From: Streptomyces stelliscabiei
GTDB lineage: Bacteria > Actinomycetota > Actinomycetes > Streptomycetales > Streptomycetaceae
DNA: 64,000 bases
NCBI RefSeq assembly: GCF_014873495.1
Contig: NZ_JADBGF010000001.1
Coordinates: forward strand, 4,712,001-4,776,000
Reading direction: 5' to 3'
Part shown: one piece after another, positions 42,550-51,287 of the stretch
Layout: every line of letters starts with the position of its first letter
Numbering within the stretch: the stretch's first letter is position 1
The notes under the pieces: generated by a model
What the model was told of the DNA's origin: nothing
Database searches by the model: none
The model's input: only the letters and a program-made list of their open reading frames with translations
Translations under genes and position numbers: made by a program

Positions 42550-43847
42550 CCGGCGGACCGACCCCGTTCGGGGCCCCCGGCGACGACCCGGAGGAGCAGG
42601 GGCCCGGCGGCCCCCACGACGGTGACGGCGGTGGCGACGGGCCGGCCGGGCCGCCGCGCATACCGCTGCCGCGTACCTCCGTGGAGGACACCGGTCTGCC
42701 GCTGCCCGACCCCGCGCCGCCGACGGCACCTCCGGCGTCCCTCGTGCTGGAACACCATGTGCTCAAGGCGCTGCTCGGGGCCTGGGCGCTGGCGGCGTGC
42801 TCGGCGGAGGAGGCGCTGGCCGTCGAGGAGCACCTCGGGTCGTGCGGGGCGTGCGCGGACGAGGCGCGCCGGCTGCGGGAGGCCGTGGGGCTGCTGCACC
42901 CGCCGGAGAGCCTCGACCTGGATCCCTCGCTGCGCACCCAGGTGCTGGGCGTCTGTCTGCGCCGCCGCCCGCCGCGCATCCCCGTGCCCGGCTGGGCCGC
43001 CCCGTACGACGCGGAGACGGCCCGGCTGGACGCGTTGCTGCAGGACATCGGGACCGCCGACTGGCACGCGCCCGTACGGCTGCGCTGGTTCGAGGGCGTG
43101 GGGCCGGTGAGCCGGCGGACGACCGTCGCCGGGGTCATCGCCCATCTGCTCACCGTCGACGGGATGGTGGCGGCCGCGCTCGGTCTGGACGACCCGCTCG
43201 GCGGGCTGGATGCGGCGGGCGACGAGCCCGTCGGCGATACTCCGGCCGCGCGCACCGAGGCCTACTGGAAGGCGTCCCACTTCCCGCCGAGCCGTGCCCT
43301 GCGCGCACCCTGGCGGCAGCAGAGCCACGACATCGTCCGCACGACGTCGTTCACGGGCGGTGGCGGGCCGGACGGCTCCGACAACTCCGGGCGCCTGCCG
43401 GTCTCGTACGGCGGCTTCGAGCTTCCCCTGCGGGACGCGATGCTGGACCGGGCGTTCGAGTGCTGGATCCACGCGGAGGACATCGCGGAGGCCGTGGACT
43501 ACCCCTACGAGCCGCCCTCGGGCCGCGATCTGCACGGCATGATCGACCTGGCGGCCCGCATGCTGCCGGTGTCCCTGGCCGAGCGGCGCCGGACCGGCCT
43601 GGCGTCCCCGCCCCCGCCGGGCCGCCACCTCGTACCGGCCGGCGCCCCCGGCCGCAGCCTCCGCCTGGAGATCGAGGGCTCCGGCGGCGGCGAGTGGCTC
43701 ATCCCCCTGGACTCCCCCGCGGCCCTAGGCTCCGCCGACCACGAGGTGGCCCACGTCGCCCTGGAGGAAGCGGCGGCAGGCCAGGCCGGCGACCGCGAGG
43801 CAATCAAAGACGTCCTGCTAGCGGCAGCGTCCCTGAGCCGGATGTAG
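42546..43847 (+). CDS. Anti-sigma factor with zinc finger and MDMPI-like domain
   Basis: A 433-residue protein. Residues about 1-70 are Pro/Gly-rich. The zinc-binding anti-sigma (ZAS) motif is at about 73-105: VLEHHVLKALLGAWALAACS then VEEHLGSCGAC, giving HxxxCxxC. A four-helix MDMPI/DinB-type domain follows (about 165-360: TVAGVIAHLLTVDGMVAAAL; FECWIHAEDIAEAVDYPY), a family that uses mycothiol in maleylpyruvate isomerase. No transmembrane segment. The fusion links sigma-factor inhibition to a possible mycothiol-sensing domain; this is inference. Confidence 0.86.
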   Translation: MTGGPTPFGAPGDDPEEQGPGGPHDGDGGGDGPAGPPRIPLPRTSVEDTGLPLPDPAPPTAPPASLVLEHHVLKALLGAWALAACSAEEALAVEEHLGSCGACADEARRLREAVGLLHPPESLDLDPSLRTQVLGVCLRRRPPRIPVPGWAAPYDAETARLDALLQDIGTADWHAPVRLRWFEGVGPVSRRTTVAGVIAHLLTVDGMVAAALGLDDPLGGLDAAGDEPVGDTPAARTEAYWKASHFPPSRALRAPWRQQSHDIVRTTSFTGGGGPDGSDNSGRLPVSYGGFELPLRDAMLDRAFECWIHAEDIAEAVDYPYEPPSGRDLHGMIDLAARMLPVSLAERRRTGLASPPPPGRHLVPAGAPGRSLRLEIEGSGGGEWLIPLDSPAALGSADHEVAHVALEEAAAGQAGDREAIKDVLLAAASLSRM

Positions 43848-43870
43848 GGGGCCGGGAAGGGCGCAGCCCT

Positions 43871-43900
43871 TCCCGGGGCGCGGGGAACCGCGCGAACAAC
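43871..43900. repeat. Copy of the streptomycete GGGGCGCGGGGAAC element
   Basis: CGGGGCGCGGGGAACCGCGC lies in the 124-bp convergent gap between the anti-sigma gene and purU. Confidence 0.65.
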
Positions 43901-43971
43901 CCCACACGACCCGCACCCGCCGACACAACACCCGCCCCCGACCCCTGAGGCGCCCCCGCCCGGCGGAGCCC

Positions 43972-44853
43972 CTACGCGAAGACGACCGTCCGCCGCCCGT
44001 TCATCAGAATCCGCCGCTCCGCATGCCACTTGACCGCCCGCGCCAACGCCTGGCACTCCACGTCCCGCCCGACCGCGACCAGCCCCTCGGGCGTCACCCC
44101 GTGCCCCACCCGCTCGACCTCCTGCTCGATGATCGGCCCCTCGTCGAGGTCGGCGGTGACATAGTGCGCCGTCGCCCCGATCAGCTTCACACCCCGCGCA
44201 TGCGCCTGGTGGTACGGCTTCGCACCCTTGAAGCTCGGCAGGAAGGAGTGGTGGATGTTGATGATGCGACCGCTCAGCTGCTTGCAGAGGTCGTCGGAGA
44301 GAACCTGCATGTAGCGGGCCAGAACGACCAGCTCGACCTTCTCCTCGCGCACGATCTCCAGCACCCGCGCCTCGGCCTGCGCCTTGGTGTCCTTGGTCAC
44401 CGGAATGTGGTGGAAGGGGATGTCGTACGACCCCACCAGCTCGGCGAAGTCGGTGTGGTTGGAGACGACGGCCGCGATCTCCACCGGCAGCGCCCCGATG
44501 CTGGCCCGGAAGAGCAGGTCGTTCAGGCAGTGCCCGAACCTGCTGACCATCAGGACGATGCGCATCTTCTCGTCGGCCCGGTTGATCTGCCAGTCCATCT
44601 GGAAGGAGTCACCGATCGCCGCGAAGCTGGCCCGCAGCTTCTCCACGTTCACCGGCGCCTCCGCCGAGAAGTGGACGCGCATGAAGAACAGTCCCGTGTC
44701 GTGGTCGCCGAACTGCTGGCTGTCCTCGATGTTGCCGCCGGTCATGAAGAGGTAGCTCGACACGGCGTGCACGATGCCCGGCTTGTCCGGGCAGGCGAGG
44801 GTGAGGACGTACTGGTCGGCGGGCGCCGCGGCTCGGGTGGACTGCGCGTTCAT
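43972..44853 (-). CDS. purU: Formyltetrahydrofolate deformylase
   Basis: A 293-residue enzyme that hydrolyses 10-formyl-THF to THF and formate, balancing one-carbon pools and feeding PurT. An N-terminal ACT domain (about residues 15-95: YVLTLACPDKPGIVHAVSSY) precedes the formyltransferase domain with VSNHTDFAELVG, INIHHSFLPSFKGAKPYHQA and DLDEGPIIEQEVERVGHG; the Asn-His-Asp catalytic set is present. Length matches the family. Monocistronic by context. Confidence 0.95.
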   Translation of the reverse strand: MNAQSTRAAAPADQYVLTLACPDKPGIVHAVSSYLFMTGGNIEDSQQFGDHDTGLFFMRVHFSAEAPVNVEKLRASFAAIGDSFQMDWQINRADEKMRIVLMVSRFGHCLNDLLFRASIGALPVEIAAVVSNHTDFAELVGSYDIPFHHIPVTKDTKAQAEARVLEIVREEKVELVVLARYMQVLSDDLCKQLSGRIINIHHSFLPSFKGAKPYHQAHARGVKLIGATAHYVTADLDEGPIIEQEVERVGHGVTPEGLVAVGRDVECQALARAVKWHAERRILMNGRRTVVFA

Positions 44854-44962
44854 GCCGGACAGGGTCCCATATGGCGTACCCGGGTCGGCAACCGTCCCGA
44901 GGACCGGACCACCCGTCCGCCCCTCGCGCGCCCCTCGCCCGTCCCGCCCGCCCTTCCGGCCC

Positions 44963-45463
44963 CTACGCCGCCCGCGTCATGATCCGCAGCACCTCAAGGG
45001 TGCGCGGCGGCGTGTCCGGGTCCTCCCCGTCGCTCGCCGAGAGGCGTACGTGGGCCTCGCGGGCGGCGCGGACCGCCTCGGGCCAGGCCTCGTGGTCGAC
45101 GTAGGCGGAGACGGGCGCGTCCGGGCCGACCTGGTGCATGATCCGCAGCACGCGCAGCACGGCGGTGTCGACGAGGGCGGCCTCCTGGGCGTCACGGAAG
45201 ATCGTGCCCACGTACTTCTCGGCGGACCAGTTGTCCAGCCAGGTGTCCTCGACCAGGCGGTACACGGCGTCGGTGACGTCCCCGTACCCGTCGACACCGG
45301 CCAGCCAGACATTCTGCTGGAACGCGGGGTCGGAGAGCATGTGCAGCGCGGAGCGCACATTGCTGCGCCAGCGCCACCACGGCATGTCGTTCAGTGGCAT
45401 GTCGCCCATGGTGGATGAGCGACGCCCGCGACGGGAAGGGGTCTCCGGACCTTGGACGGTCAT
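44963..45463 (-). CDS. Conserved hypothetical protein next to purU
   Basis: A 166-residue soluble protein I cannot assign to a named family. The start ATG (MTVQGPETPSRRG) is preceded by GAGAGGA. The central part is helical (MPWWRWRSNVRSALHMLSDP, then VDGYGDVTDAVYRLVEDTWL), and the C-terminus ends TLEVLRIMTRAA. No catalytic motif, signal or membrane segment. It is divergent from the substrate-binding lipoprotein gene and lies upstream of purU on the same strand. I recall similar proteins at this place in other Streptomyces, so it is likely a real conserved gene. Confidence 0.72.
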   Translation of the reverse strand: MTVQGPETPSRRGRRSSTMGDMPLNDMPWWRWRSNVRSALHMLSDPAFQQNVWLAGVDGYGDVTDAVYRLVEDTWLDNWSAEKYVGTIFRDAQEAALVDTAVLRVLRIMHQVGPDAPVSAYVDHEAWPEAVRAAREAHVRLSASDGEDPDTPPRTLEVLRIMTRAA

Positions 45464-45591
45464 CGATCCTGCGTTCCTCTCTGCAACCACGCGAAAATAC
45501 GATCGTAGCTCTTTGCAATTCACCTCCTGGTCACCTCACGTCGACCGTCCGTCACTCCCGGGTTGGCGGTGTGGCGGAATCGTGCGGAGCC

Positions 45592-46896
45592 ATGACTGGT
45601 TCCCGGGCACGACGGACCCCTCTGTTCACAGACCTCCCCCTAGGGCTGGCCAAACGCCTGGTCAGGGCCACCACACTGGCGGCGTGTGCGTCGCTCGTCG
45701 CCGGGTGCGGGGTCGTCCCCGGTACCACGGGGGGTACCGGGGACGACCCCGTCACCGTCATGACCTGGGCCCCGGAGAAGACGTCCGCCACCAACAAGCC
45801 CGGTATGCCCGCCATGGCGAAGGCGTACGCCCGCTGGATCAACGCCAACGGCGGCATCAACGGCCGCGAACTCAAGATCCTGACCTGCAACGACCACAAC
45901 GAGACCGTGAACGCCGCGAAGTGCGCCCGCCGCGCCGCCGACGAGAACGTCGTCGCGGTCGTCGGGTCCTACAGCCAGCACGGCCGTTCCTACCTCGCCC
46001 CGCTGGAGTCCGCGGGCATTCCCTACATCGGCGGCTACGGCGTCACCGACGACGAGTTCGCCAGCGCGCTGTCCTACCCGGTCAACGGCGGCCAGGCCTC
46101 CCTCATGGCGGGCCTCGGCGAGCAGCTGGCCAAGGCGTGCGGCCCGGTCGCCCTCGTGCGCCCCGACTCGATCGCCGGCGACCAGCTGCCGCTGCTGCTG
46201 GACTCGGGGCTGCGGTCCGGGGGCCATCAGGGATCCGAGGACCAGCTGGCGGCCGAGGACGCGACCGAGTACGGCGGGCACGCCCGGGAGGCCCTGCGGC
46301 GGGCCGCCTCCGATCCTGCCGCGGAGGGCTGTGTGGTCCCGGCGCTCGGCGACCGCACCTTCACCTTCATGGACTCCTTCCGCCGCGACCGCGGGGACTA
46401 CCCGTCCGTCCGCACCGGGACCGTCCTCGGCAGCGTCGACCAGACGGTGATCGACGCGACCGGCGGCAGGTCGGGGCCGTACGAGGGGGCGTACGTCACC
46501 GGCTGGTACCCGGTGGAGACCGACAAGCGGTGGGACCGGATGAAGCAGGTGATCCGGGAGCACGCGTTCGACGACAACCGGATCGACCCGGCGGACCCGG
46601 GTGTGCAGACCACGTGGATCGCGTACACCGTCCTGCGGGCCGCCCTGCGGAAGATCGGTGACGGCGAGGTGACCGCCCAGGCGGTCCGCCGCGTCCTCGA
46701 CGACGGCCTGACCGTCACCACGGGCGGCCTCACCCCACCTCTGAGCTGGCGCTTCGAAGACCTCATCGCCTCCGCGGGCTTCCCCCGCCTCATCAACCCG
46801 GAAGTCACCTTCCAGGTGGTCCGCAAGGGCCAACTGGTCGCCGCCCGCCGGGACTTCGTGAACGTGGAGAAGACACTGGTGGAGGCGGACAGCTGA
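45592..46896 (+). CDS. Branched-chain amino-acid-type ABC substrate-binding lipoprotein
   Basis: A 434-residue type I periplasmic-binding-protein fold. The basic N-terminus and hydrophobic LVRATTLAACASLVAGC give a lipobox with Cys at about residue 36, so it is anchored outside the cell. The ligand-binding part starts PVTVMTWAPEKTSATNKPGM and continues GINGRELKILTCNDHNETVN and VVAVVGSYSQHGRSYLAPLE, as in LivJ-like receptors. No permease or ATPase genes are adjacent, so it is an orphan receptor that may act in sensing. Ligand unknown. Confidence 0.87.
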   Translation: MTGSRARRTPLFTDLPLGLAKRLVRATTLAACASLVAGCGVVPGTTGGTGDDPVTVMTWAPEKTSATNKPGMPAMAKAYARWINANGGINGRELKILTCNDHNETVNAAKCARRAADENVVAVVGSYSQHGRSYLAPLESAGIPYIGGYGVTDDEFASALSYPVNGGQASLMAGLGEQLAKACGPVALVRPDSIAGDQLPLLLDSGLRSGGHQGSEDQLAAEDATEYGGHAREALRRAASDPAAEGCVVPALGDRTFTFMDSFRRDRGDYPSVRTGTVLGSVDQTVIDATGGRSGPYEGAYVTGWYPVETDKRWDRMKQVIREHAFDDNRIDPADPGVQTTWIAYTVLRAALRKIGDGEVTAQAVRRVLDDGLTVTTGGLTPPLSWRFEDLIASAGFPRLINPEVTFQVVRKGQLVAARRDFVNVEKTLVEADS

Positions 46897-47000
46897 GCGA
46901 ACCGGGCGGCGCCGGCCGACGGGCTCCGGCCGACACGCTCCGGCTCCGGCTCTGACTCCGGCTCCGACCGCGGCCGCAGAGCCGTGGCCGCGCCGCTTCG

Positions 47001-48647
47001 CTAGAGCTGGACCGCCTGGCGCGTGGTCAGGCCGTAGGTCGTGGCGATGGTGTTCCAGAGCTTGGCGGCCTTGGCCTTCTCCGCGCTGGCGGTGCCGCTG
47101 GCCGCGTTGCCGGCCTGGGTCTGGCCGGTGGGGCGTGCCTGGCCCTTCTTGCAGCCCTTCCTGCCGGCGCTCTGGTCGGCCCACGCGGCGTAGTGGTCGT
47201 CGGCGGAGGCGGAGGCCTGCCAGGCCTTGGTGAGCGAGGTGGTCAGGGCCTCGTGGTCGGGCAGCTTGTCGACGGACAGTTCCCCGAGCCGGGTCACCAG
47301 CTCGTTGCGCTGCTTCGCCGCGTCCCGCAGATCGGTGGCGGCCTGCCCCAGGTTCGTGCAGGTCTTGATGTTCGCGACCGCCTTGATCACGCTGTTGCGG
47401 CTGTTGCCGCTGTCCGCCAGCAGCTTGTCCAGCGCGACCGCCTGCTCCTTCGCCGGATCGGCCGCCGCGGACTCCGACTCCTCGGGAGCCCCGGTCGCCG
47501 CCACGGGCTTGTTGTCGCTCGGCGAGTCCTTGTCCCCCGACCCGGCCATCAGCGCACCCGCCCCGATGCCGAGCACGGCGATCCCCACCCCGACGAGCGC
47601 GATGAGCGGCACCCGGGACTTCGTACGGCCGCCCCCGCCGCCCCCGCCGTCCCGTCTCGCACCGGCCCGCCCGGCGTGACCACCGTGACCGCCATGACCG
47701 CCATGACCGGAGGGCCCGCCCGGGCCCCGCGGCGGCTGCGGAGCGGCCGTGTGGTCGATCTTCGGCATCTGCTGCGTGGCCCCGGCGGCACCCTCCGCCG
47801 CCGCGTCGCTGCGGAAGAGGCTGTCGAACACGTCCGGCTGCTGCTGGGGCGGGCTCGGCCGCCGCGGCCCCGGCGCACCGTACGGCTGCGGCTGGGCCGG
47901 CGCCTGCGCGGCCACCGGCGGGATGAACTGCGTCGGCTGGGCGTCCGGGTTCCCGGCGGGCGCCGTGTGCGGGGGCTGTCCGGGGTGGCCGGCGGGCGGC
48001 AGGGGCCCGGCGCCGTGGTCCGGCACCCGCCCGAGGTACGCCGTCGCGTCGGCCGACGCCTCCGGCGGCAGCGCGCCCGGCCCGACCGGCGGCAGGAACT
48101 GCGTGGCGGCCTCCGCGGCGGGCGCCTGCGCGGCCACCGGCGGTATGTACTGCGTCGCGCCTTCGTCCATGGGCATGGCCCCGGTCGCCGGTACGTAGGG
48201 GATGTACTGGGTGGCCCCCTCGTCCACGGGTGCCTGCGGCGGGGCCGCCTCACCCGCGGCCGGCGGCAGCGGCGTGCCCGAGCCCGTTCCGCCGTATCCC
48301 CCGAGGCCGTACTCCGACCCCGTGGAACCCTCGGGCGGCAGCGGCGTCCCGCCCTGGGTGCCGTACGCGGCCTGGGCCCCGTACGGGTCGTAGGGGTCGT
48401 GCGTGCCCTGACCGCCCCACTCCGGAGCGGGTGGCGCGGACGGCGCGCTGTTCCAGTGGCCGGCGGGCGCCGCGGCCTCCTCGGAACCCCACTGCCGCTG
48501 CTGGTCCCACGGCTGGGCCGGGGCAGGCGGCAGCGGCGCCGGCGGCAGATCGCTCGGATGGAGCGGCGCCCCACCGTCCGAGGGCAGCACGATGCCTTCG
48601 CGCGCGGTCCGCGCCGAGGGCTCCTCGCCCTGTCCACTCTGCGTCAC
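47001..48647 (-). CDS. Proline-rich single-pass membrane protein with TQxIPP repeats
   Basis: A 548-residue protein. Residues 1-345 are a disordered Pro/Gly/Ala-rich cytoplasmic part with a His/Gly run (GGHGGHGGHGGH, about 314-325). One transmembrane segment lies at 346-368 (VPLIALVGVGIAVLGIGAGA), followed by an extracytoplasmic helical domain with two Cys. A short motif recurs: ATQYIP (145), ATQYIPP (164), ATQFLPP (181), PTQFIPP (238), ATQQMP (290). In actinobacteria such Thr-Gln motifs in membrane proteins can be Ser/Thr-kinase targets that bind FHA domains; that is inference here. Function unknown. Confidence 0.8.
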   Translation of the reverse strand: MTQSGQGEEPSARTAREGIVLPSDGGAPLHPSDLPPAPLPPAPAQPWDQQRQWGSEEAAAPAGHWNSAPSAPPAPEWGGQGTHDPYDPYGAQAAYGTQGGTPLPPEGSTGSEYGLGGYGGTGSGTPLPPAAGEAAPPQAPVDEGATQYIPYVPATGAMPMDEGATQYIPPVAAQAPAAEAATQFLPPVGPGALPPEASADATAYLGRVPDHGAGPLPPAGHPGQPPHTAPAGNPDAQPTQFIPPVAAQAPAQPQPYGAPGPRRPSPPQQQPDVFDSLFRSDAAAEGAAGATQQMPKIDHTAAPQPPRGPGGPSGHGGHGGHGGHAGRAGARRDGGGGGGGRTKSRVPLIALVGVGIAVLGIGAGALMAGSGDKDSPSDNKPVAATGAPEESESAAADPAKEQAVALDKLLADSGNSRNSVIKAVANIKTCTNLGQAATDLRDAAKQRNELVTRLGELSVDKLPDHEALTTSLTKAWQASASADDHYAAWADQSAGRKGCKKGQARPTGQTQAGNAASGTASAEKAKAAKLWNTIATTYGLTTRQAVQL

Positions 48648-48750
48648 CGAGACTCCTACGAATGGGGGACTTGCGGAATCGTCGACTCACGCTACCGGTT
48701 CCGGATGACGGCCCACGCACCACCCGCGCCCCGAGGAGGGGGCGAAGCCG

Positions 48751-48780
48751 CCCTCAGGGACGCGGGAACCACGTGAGCCA
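48751..48780. repeat. Degenerate copy of the streptomycete GC element
   Basis: CCTCAGGGACGCGGGAACCA resembles the GGGGCGCGGGGAAC core with several changes; it lies in the 157-bp gap between two leftward genes. Confidence 0.4.
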
Positions 48781-48804
48781 CCCCAGTACCCCACCCACGG
48801 CGCT

Positions 48805-50187
48805 CTACGCCGCCTGCAAGTCCATGCGCGCCCCGAACTCCCTGACCACCGCCTCCTCCCGGAACGGCTCCAACCGCTGCTGGAAGTCGTCCAGATACTC
48901 GGCCCCGCGGTTCGACCGCAGCGATCCCAGCAGCTCCACGGCCTGCATGCCCGTGTGACAGGCCTGCTCGACCTCGCGCTGCTGCACCTGCGCCGTGGCG
49001 AGCAGGACGTATCCGATGGCCCGCCGGCGGGCCCGTGACTCCGGATGCCTGGCCAGGGACTCCTCGGCCCGCCGGGCCGCCGCCTCCGCCTGCCCCAGAT
49101 CCCGGTGGCAGTGCGCCAGCTCGTCGGCGAGATAGGCCTCGTCGAAGTGCCTGATCCACACCGGGTCGTCCCCGGCCGAGGGATCCGCGCTCTCCAGCGC
49201 CTCCACGGCACGCCCCGCCGCCGCCTGCGCGGCGCGCGCGTCGCCCATCAGCGCGTGCCCGCGCGCCTCCGCCGCGTGGAACATCGACTCCGCGCGCGGC
49301 GTGGCCCGCCCACGCGCCCCCTCCTGCGCCGCCCGCGCCAACTGCGCGATCTCCCGCGGGTTGCCGAGCTGCGCGGCGAGGTGACTCATGGACGCGGCGA
49401 GGACGTAACCGCCGTAGGCGCGGTCGCCCGCGGCCTGGGCGAGGCGGAGCGCCTGGATGTAGTACCGCTGGGCGAGGCCCGGCTGCCCGGTGTCGACGGC
49501 CATGTACCCGGCGAGTTCGGTCAGTCGGGCGACCGAGGCGAACAACTCCCGCCCCACCGCCTCCCGGTAGGAGCCGGCCAGCAGCCCCGAGACGACGCTG
49601 TTCAGGTAGTGCACGACGACCGGCCGCACATGCCCGCTGCCGTACTGGTGGTCGAGGTCGACGAGCGCCTGGGTCATCGCGCGCACGGCGTCCACGTCGG
49701 CCGACCCCACGCGGGGTCCCGCCGTGCGGGCGACCTGGGAGTCCGGCGACGAGATCAGCCAGTCCCGGCTGGGCTCGACCAGCGCGGAGGCGGCGACGGA
49801 CGAGCCGGAGAGGAAGTCCCGCCGCCCCACGTCGCTGCGCCACAGCTCGCAGACCTGCTCGATCGCCCCCAGCACCGTCGGCGAGAACTGCAGACCGACG
49901 CCGGACGCGAGGTTCTTGCCGTTGGCCATGCCGATCTCGTCGATGGTGACCGTGCGGCCCAGTTTGCGGCCGAGGGCCTCGGCGATGATCGCGGGCGCCC
50001 GGCCCCTCGGCTGCTGTCCCCGCAACCAGCGGGCCACGGACGTCTTGTCGTAGCGGAGATCGAGGCCGTGCTCCGCGCCGCACATGTTGACCCGCCGGGC
50101 CAGCCCGGCGTTGGAACAGCCCGCTTCCTGGATGAGTGCCTGCAGTCGTTCGTTCGGCTGCCTGGCGACGAGCGGCCTTGCGGCCAT
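48805..50187 (-). CDS. NsdA/NsdB-like DNA-binding regulator with TPR domain
   Basis: A 460-residue regulator. Start is the ATG of MAARPLVARQPNERLQALIQ. The N-terminal part (about 10-75) is an HTH: EAGCSNAGLARRVNMCGAEH, then DKTSVARWLRGQQPRGRAPA. From about 125 to the end it is all helical with TPR-like repeats (AQRYYIQALRLAQAAGDRAY; AELDE-type helices later). This architecture is shared with streptomycete negative regulators of antibiotic production and sporulation such as NsdA; the subfamily assignment is from memory. It is divergent from the prim-pol gene. Confidence 0.82.
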   Translation of the reverse strand: MAARPLVARQPNERLQALIQEAGCSNAGLARRVNMCGAEHGLDLRYDKTSVARWLRGQQPRGRAPAIIAEALGRKLGRTVTIDEIGMANGKNLASGVGLQFSPTVLGAIEQVCELWRSDVGRRDFLSGSSVAASALVEPSRDWLISSPDSQVARTAGPRVGSADVDAVRAMTQALVDLDHQYGSGHVRPVVVHYLNSVVSGLLAGSYREAVGRELFASVARLTELAGYMAVDTGQPGLAQRYYIQALRLAQAAGDRAYGGYVLAASMSHLAAQLGNPREIAQLARAAQEGARGRATPRAESMFHAAEARGHALMGDARAAQAAAGRAVEALESADPSAGDDPVWIRHFDEAYLADELAHCHRDLGQAEAAARRAEESLARHPESRARRRAIGYVLLATAQVQQREVEQACHTGMQAVELLGSLRSNRGAEYLDDFQQRLEPFREEAVVREFGARMDLQAA

Positions 50188-50515
50188 GGCGTACCCCCTG
50201 TGGCTGTGGTGCCTTGCCCACGCACCGAGTTGACGTGTCCTCAGCGGCCGACTCCTCTCGCATACGTGTACCCACATATCGAAAGGTTCCGGCCTCGAAG
50301 ATCAATGCCCCGCCGACATACCGAAGATGCGAGACATACCAGGATTGCCGGGGTAAACACGGATGCTGTACCCCACACGTGGCTACCCGGCTCACTCCGT
50401 GATCCCGCCCGCGCGCCCCCGGCCGTGCGCCCATGCGCCCCGGCCCGATCGGCGATGCTCTCCCCCGCGCATGTGACTTCCGTAACCCCTGATGACCGCT
50501 AGAGTTGTGTTCATC
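50188..50515. promoter_or_regulatory. Divergent promoter region, 328 bp
   Basis: Holds promoters for the NsdA-like and prim-pol genes. For the latter, TAGAGT (50500-50505) is a good -10 and the GTG at 50516 lies 10 bp after it, so a leaderless transcript is likely. No Shine-Dalgarno is visible before any of the three possible starts. The left half has a less G+C-rich tract (50250-50345). Confidence 0.55.
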
Positions 50516-51175
50516 GTGGAAGAGACCATCGCGGGCCCTGAAGCTGCCCACATCCCGAAGCAGCGTGGCGAATCGCTGCTGGACACCGCCGTTCGCTACA
50601 CCGAAGATCGCCACTGGGACGTGTTCCCCGGTACATGGCTGGAAGCCGTCGACGGGGTGCAGCAGTGCTCCTGCGGCAGCGCGGTGTGCGCCGCCCCCGG
50701 CGCGCACCCGGCGCGCGAGGACTGGGCGACCCAGGCGACAGGCAGTGCGACCGCCGCACGCCGTCTGTGGTCGGAGCAGCCCACCGCGTCGATCCTTCTG
50801 CCGACCGGCCATACGTTCGACACGATCGACGTTCCGGAGACCGCCGGCCTGCTGGCGCTGGCCCGCATGGAACGCATGGAGCTGACCCTCGGCCCGGTGA
50901 CCTGGACGCCGGACCGCCGGATGCACTTCTTCGTGCTGCCGGGTGCCTCCGTCAAGGTCCCCGATCTCGTACGGAAGTTGGGCTGGTCGCCGCTGGCGCT
51001 CGACCTCAGGGCGCTGGGCGAGGGCGAGTACGTGGCGGCTCCGCCGACGCGGTACGGGTCGCGGGGGGCCGTGCAGTGGGCCCGGCGCCCCACCCCGGCC
51101 AACCGCTGGCTGCCGGACGCCGAGGAACTGATCTCACCGCTCGCCTACGCGTGCGGGCGGGACGGGCGCCGCTGA
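50516..51175 (+). CDS. Prim-pol-domain protein (bifunctional primase/polymerase-like)
   Basis: A 219-residue protein beginning VEETIAGPEAAHIPKQRGES. Upstream alternatives at 50507 (GTG) and 50492 (ATG) would start at or before the -10 box. The domain resembles the N-terminal prim-pol (AEP) module annotated in many Streptomyces: YTEDRHWDVFPGTWLEAVDG, a possible zinc cluster CSCGSAVC, APGAHPAREDWATQATGSAT and ILLPTGHTFDTIDVPE. A catalytic DxD pair is not obvious, and no helicase domain follows, so enzymatic activity is uncertain. Confidence 0.75.
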   Translation: MEETIAGPEAAHIPKQRGESLLDTAVRYTEDRHWDVFPGTWLEAVDGVQQCSCGSAVCAAPGAHPAREDWATQATGSATAARRLWSEQPTASILLPTGHTFDTIDVPETAGLLALARMERMELTLGPVTWTPDRRMHFFVLPGASVKVPDLVRKLGWSPLALDLRALGEGEYVAAPPTRYGSRGAVQWARRPTPANRWLPDAEELISPLAYACGRDGRR

Positions 51176-51287
51176 CTCCCGCCGCCCTCGCGGGACCGTT
51201 TCCCCAGGGTGTCGTCATGACTGAGGACACCTTCTGGAACGTGGCGGAGGATCAGGAAGTGGTCCGGTAAGGGGAGTTCTCCTGACC

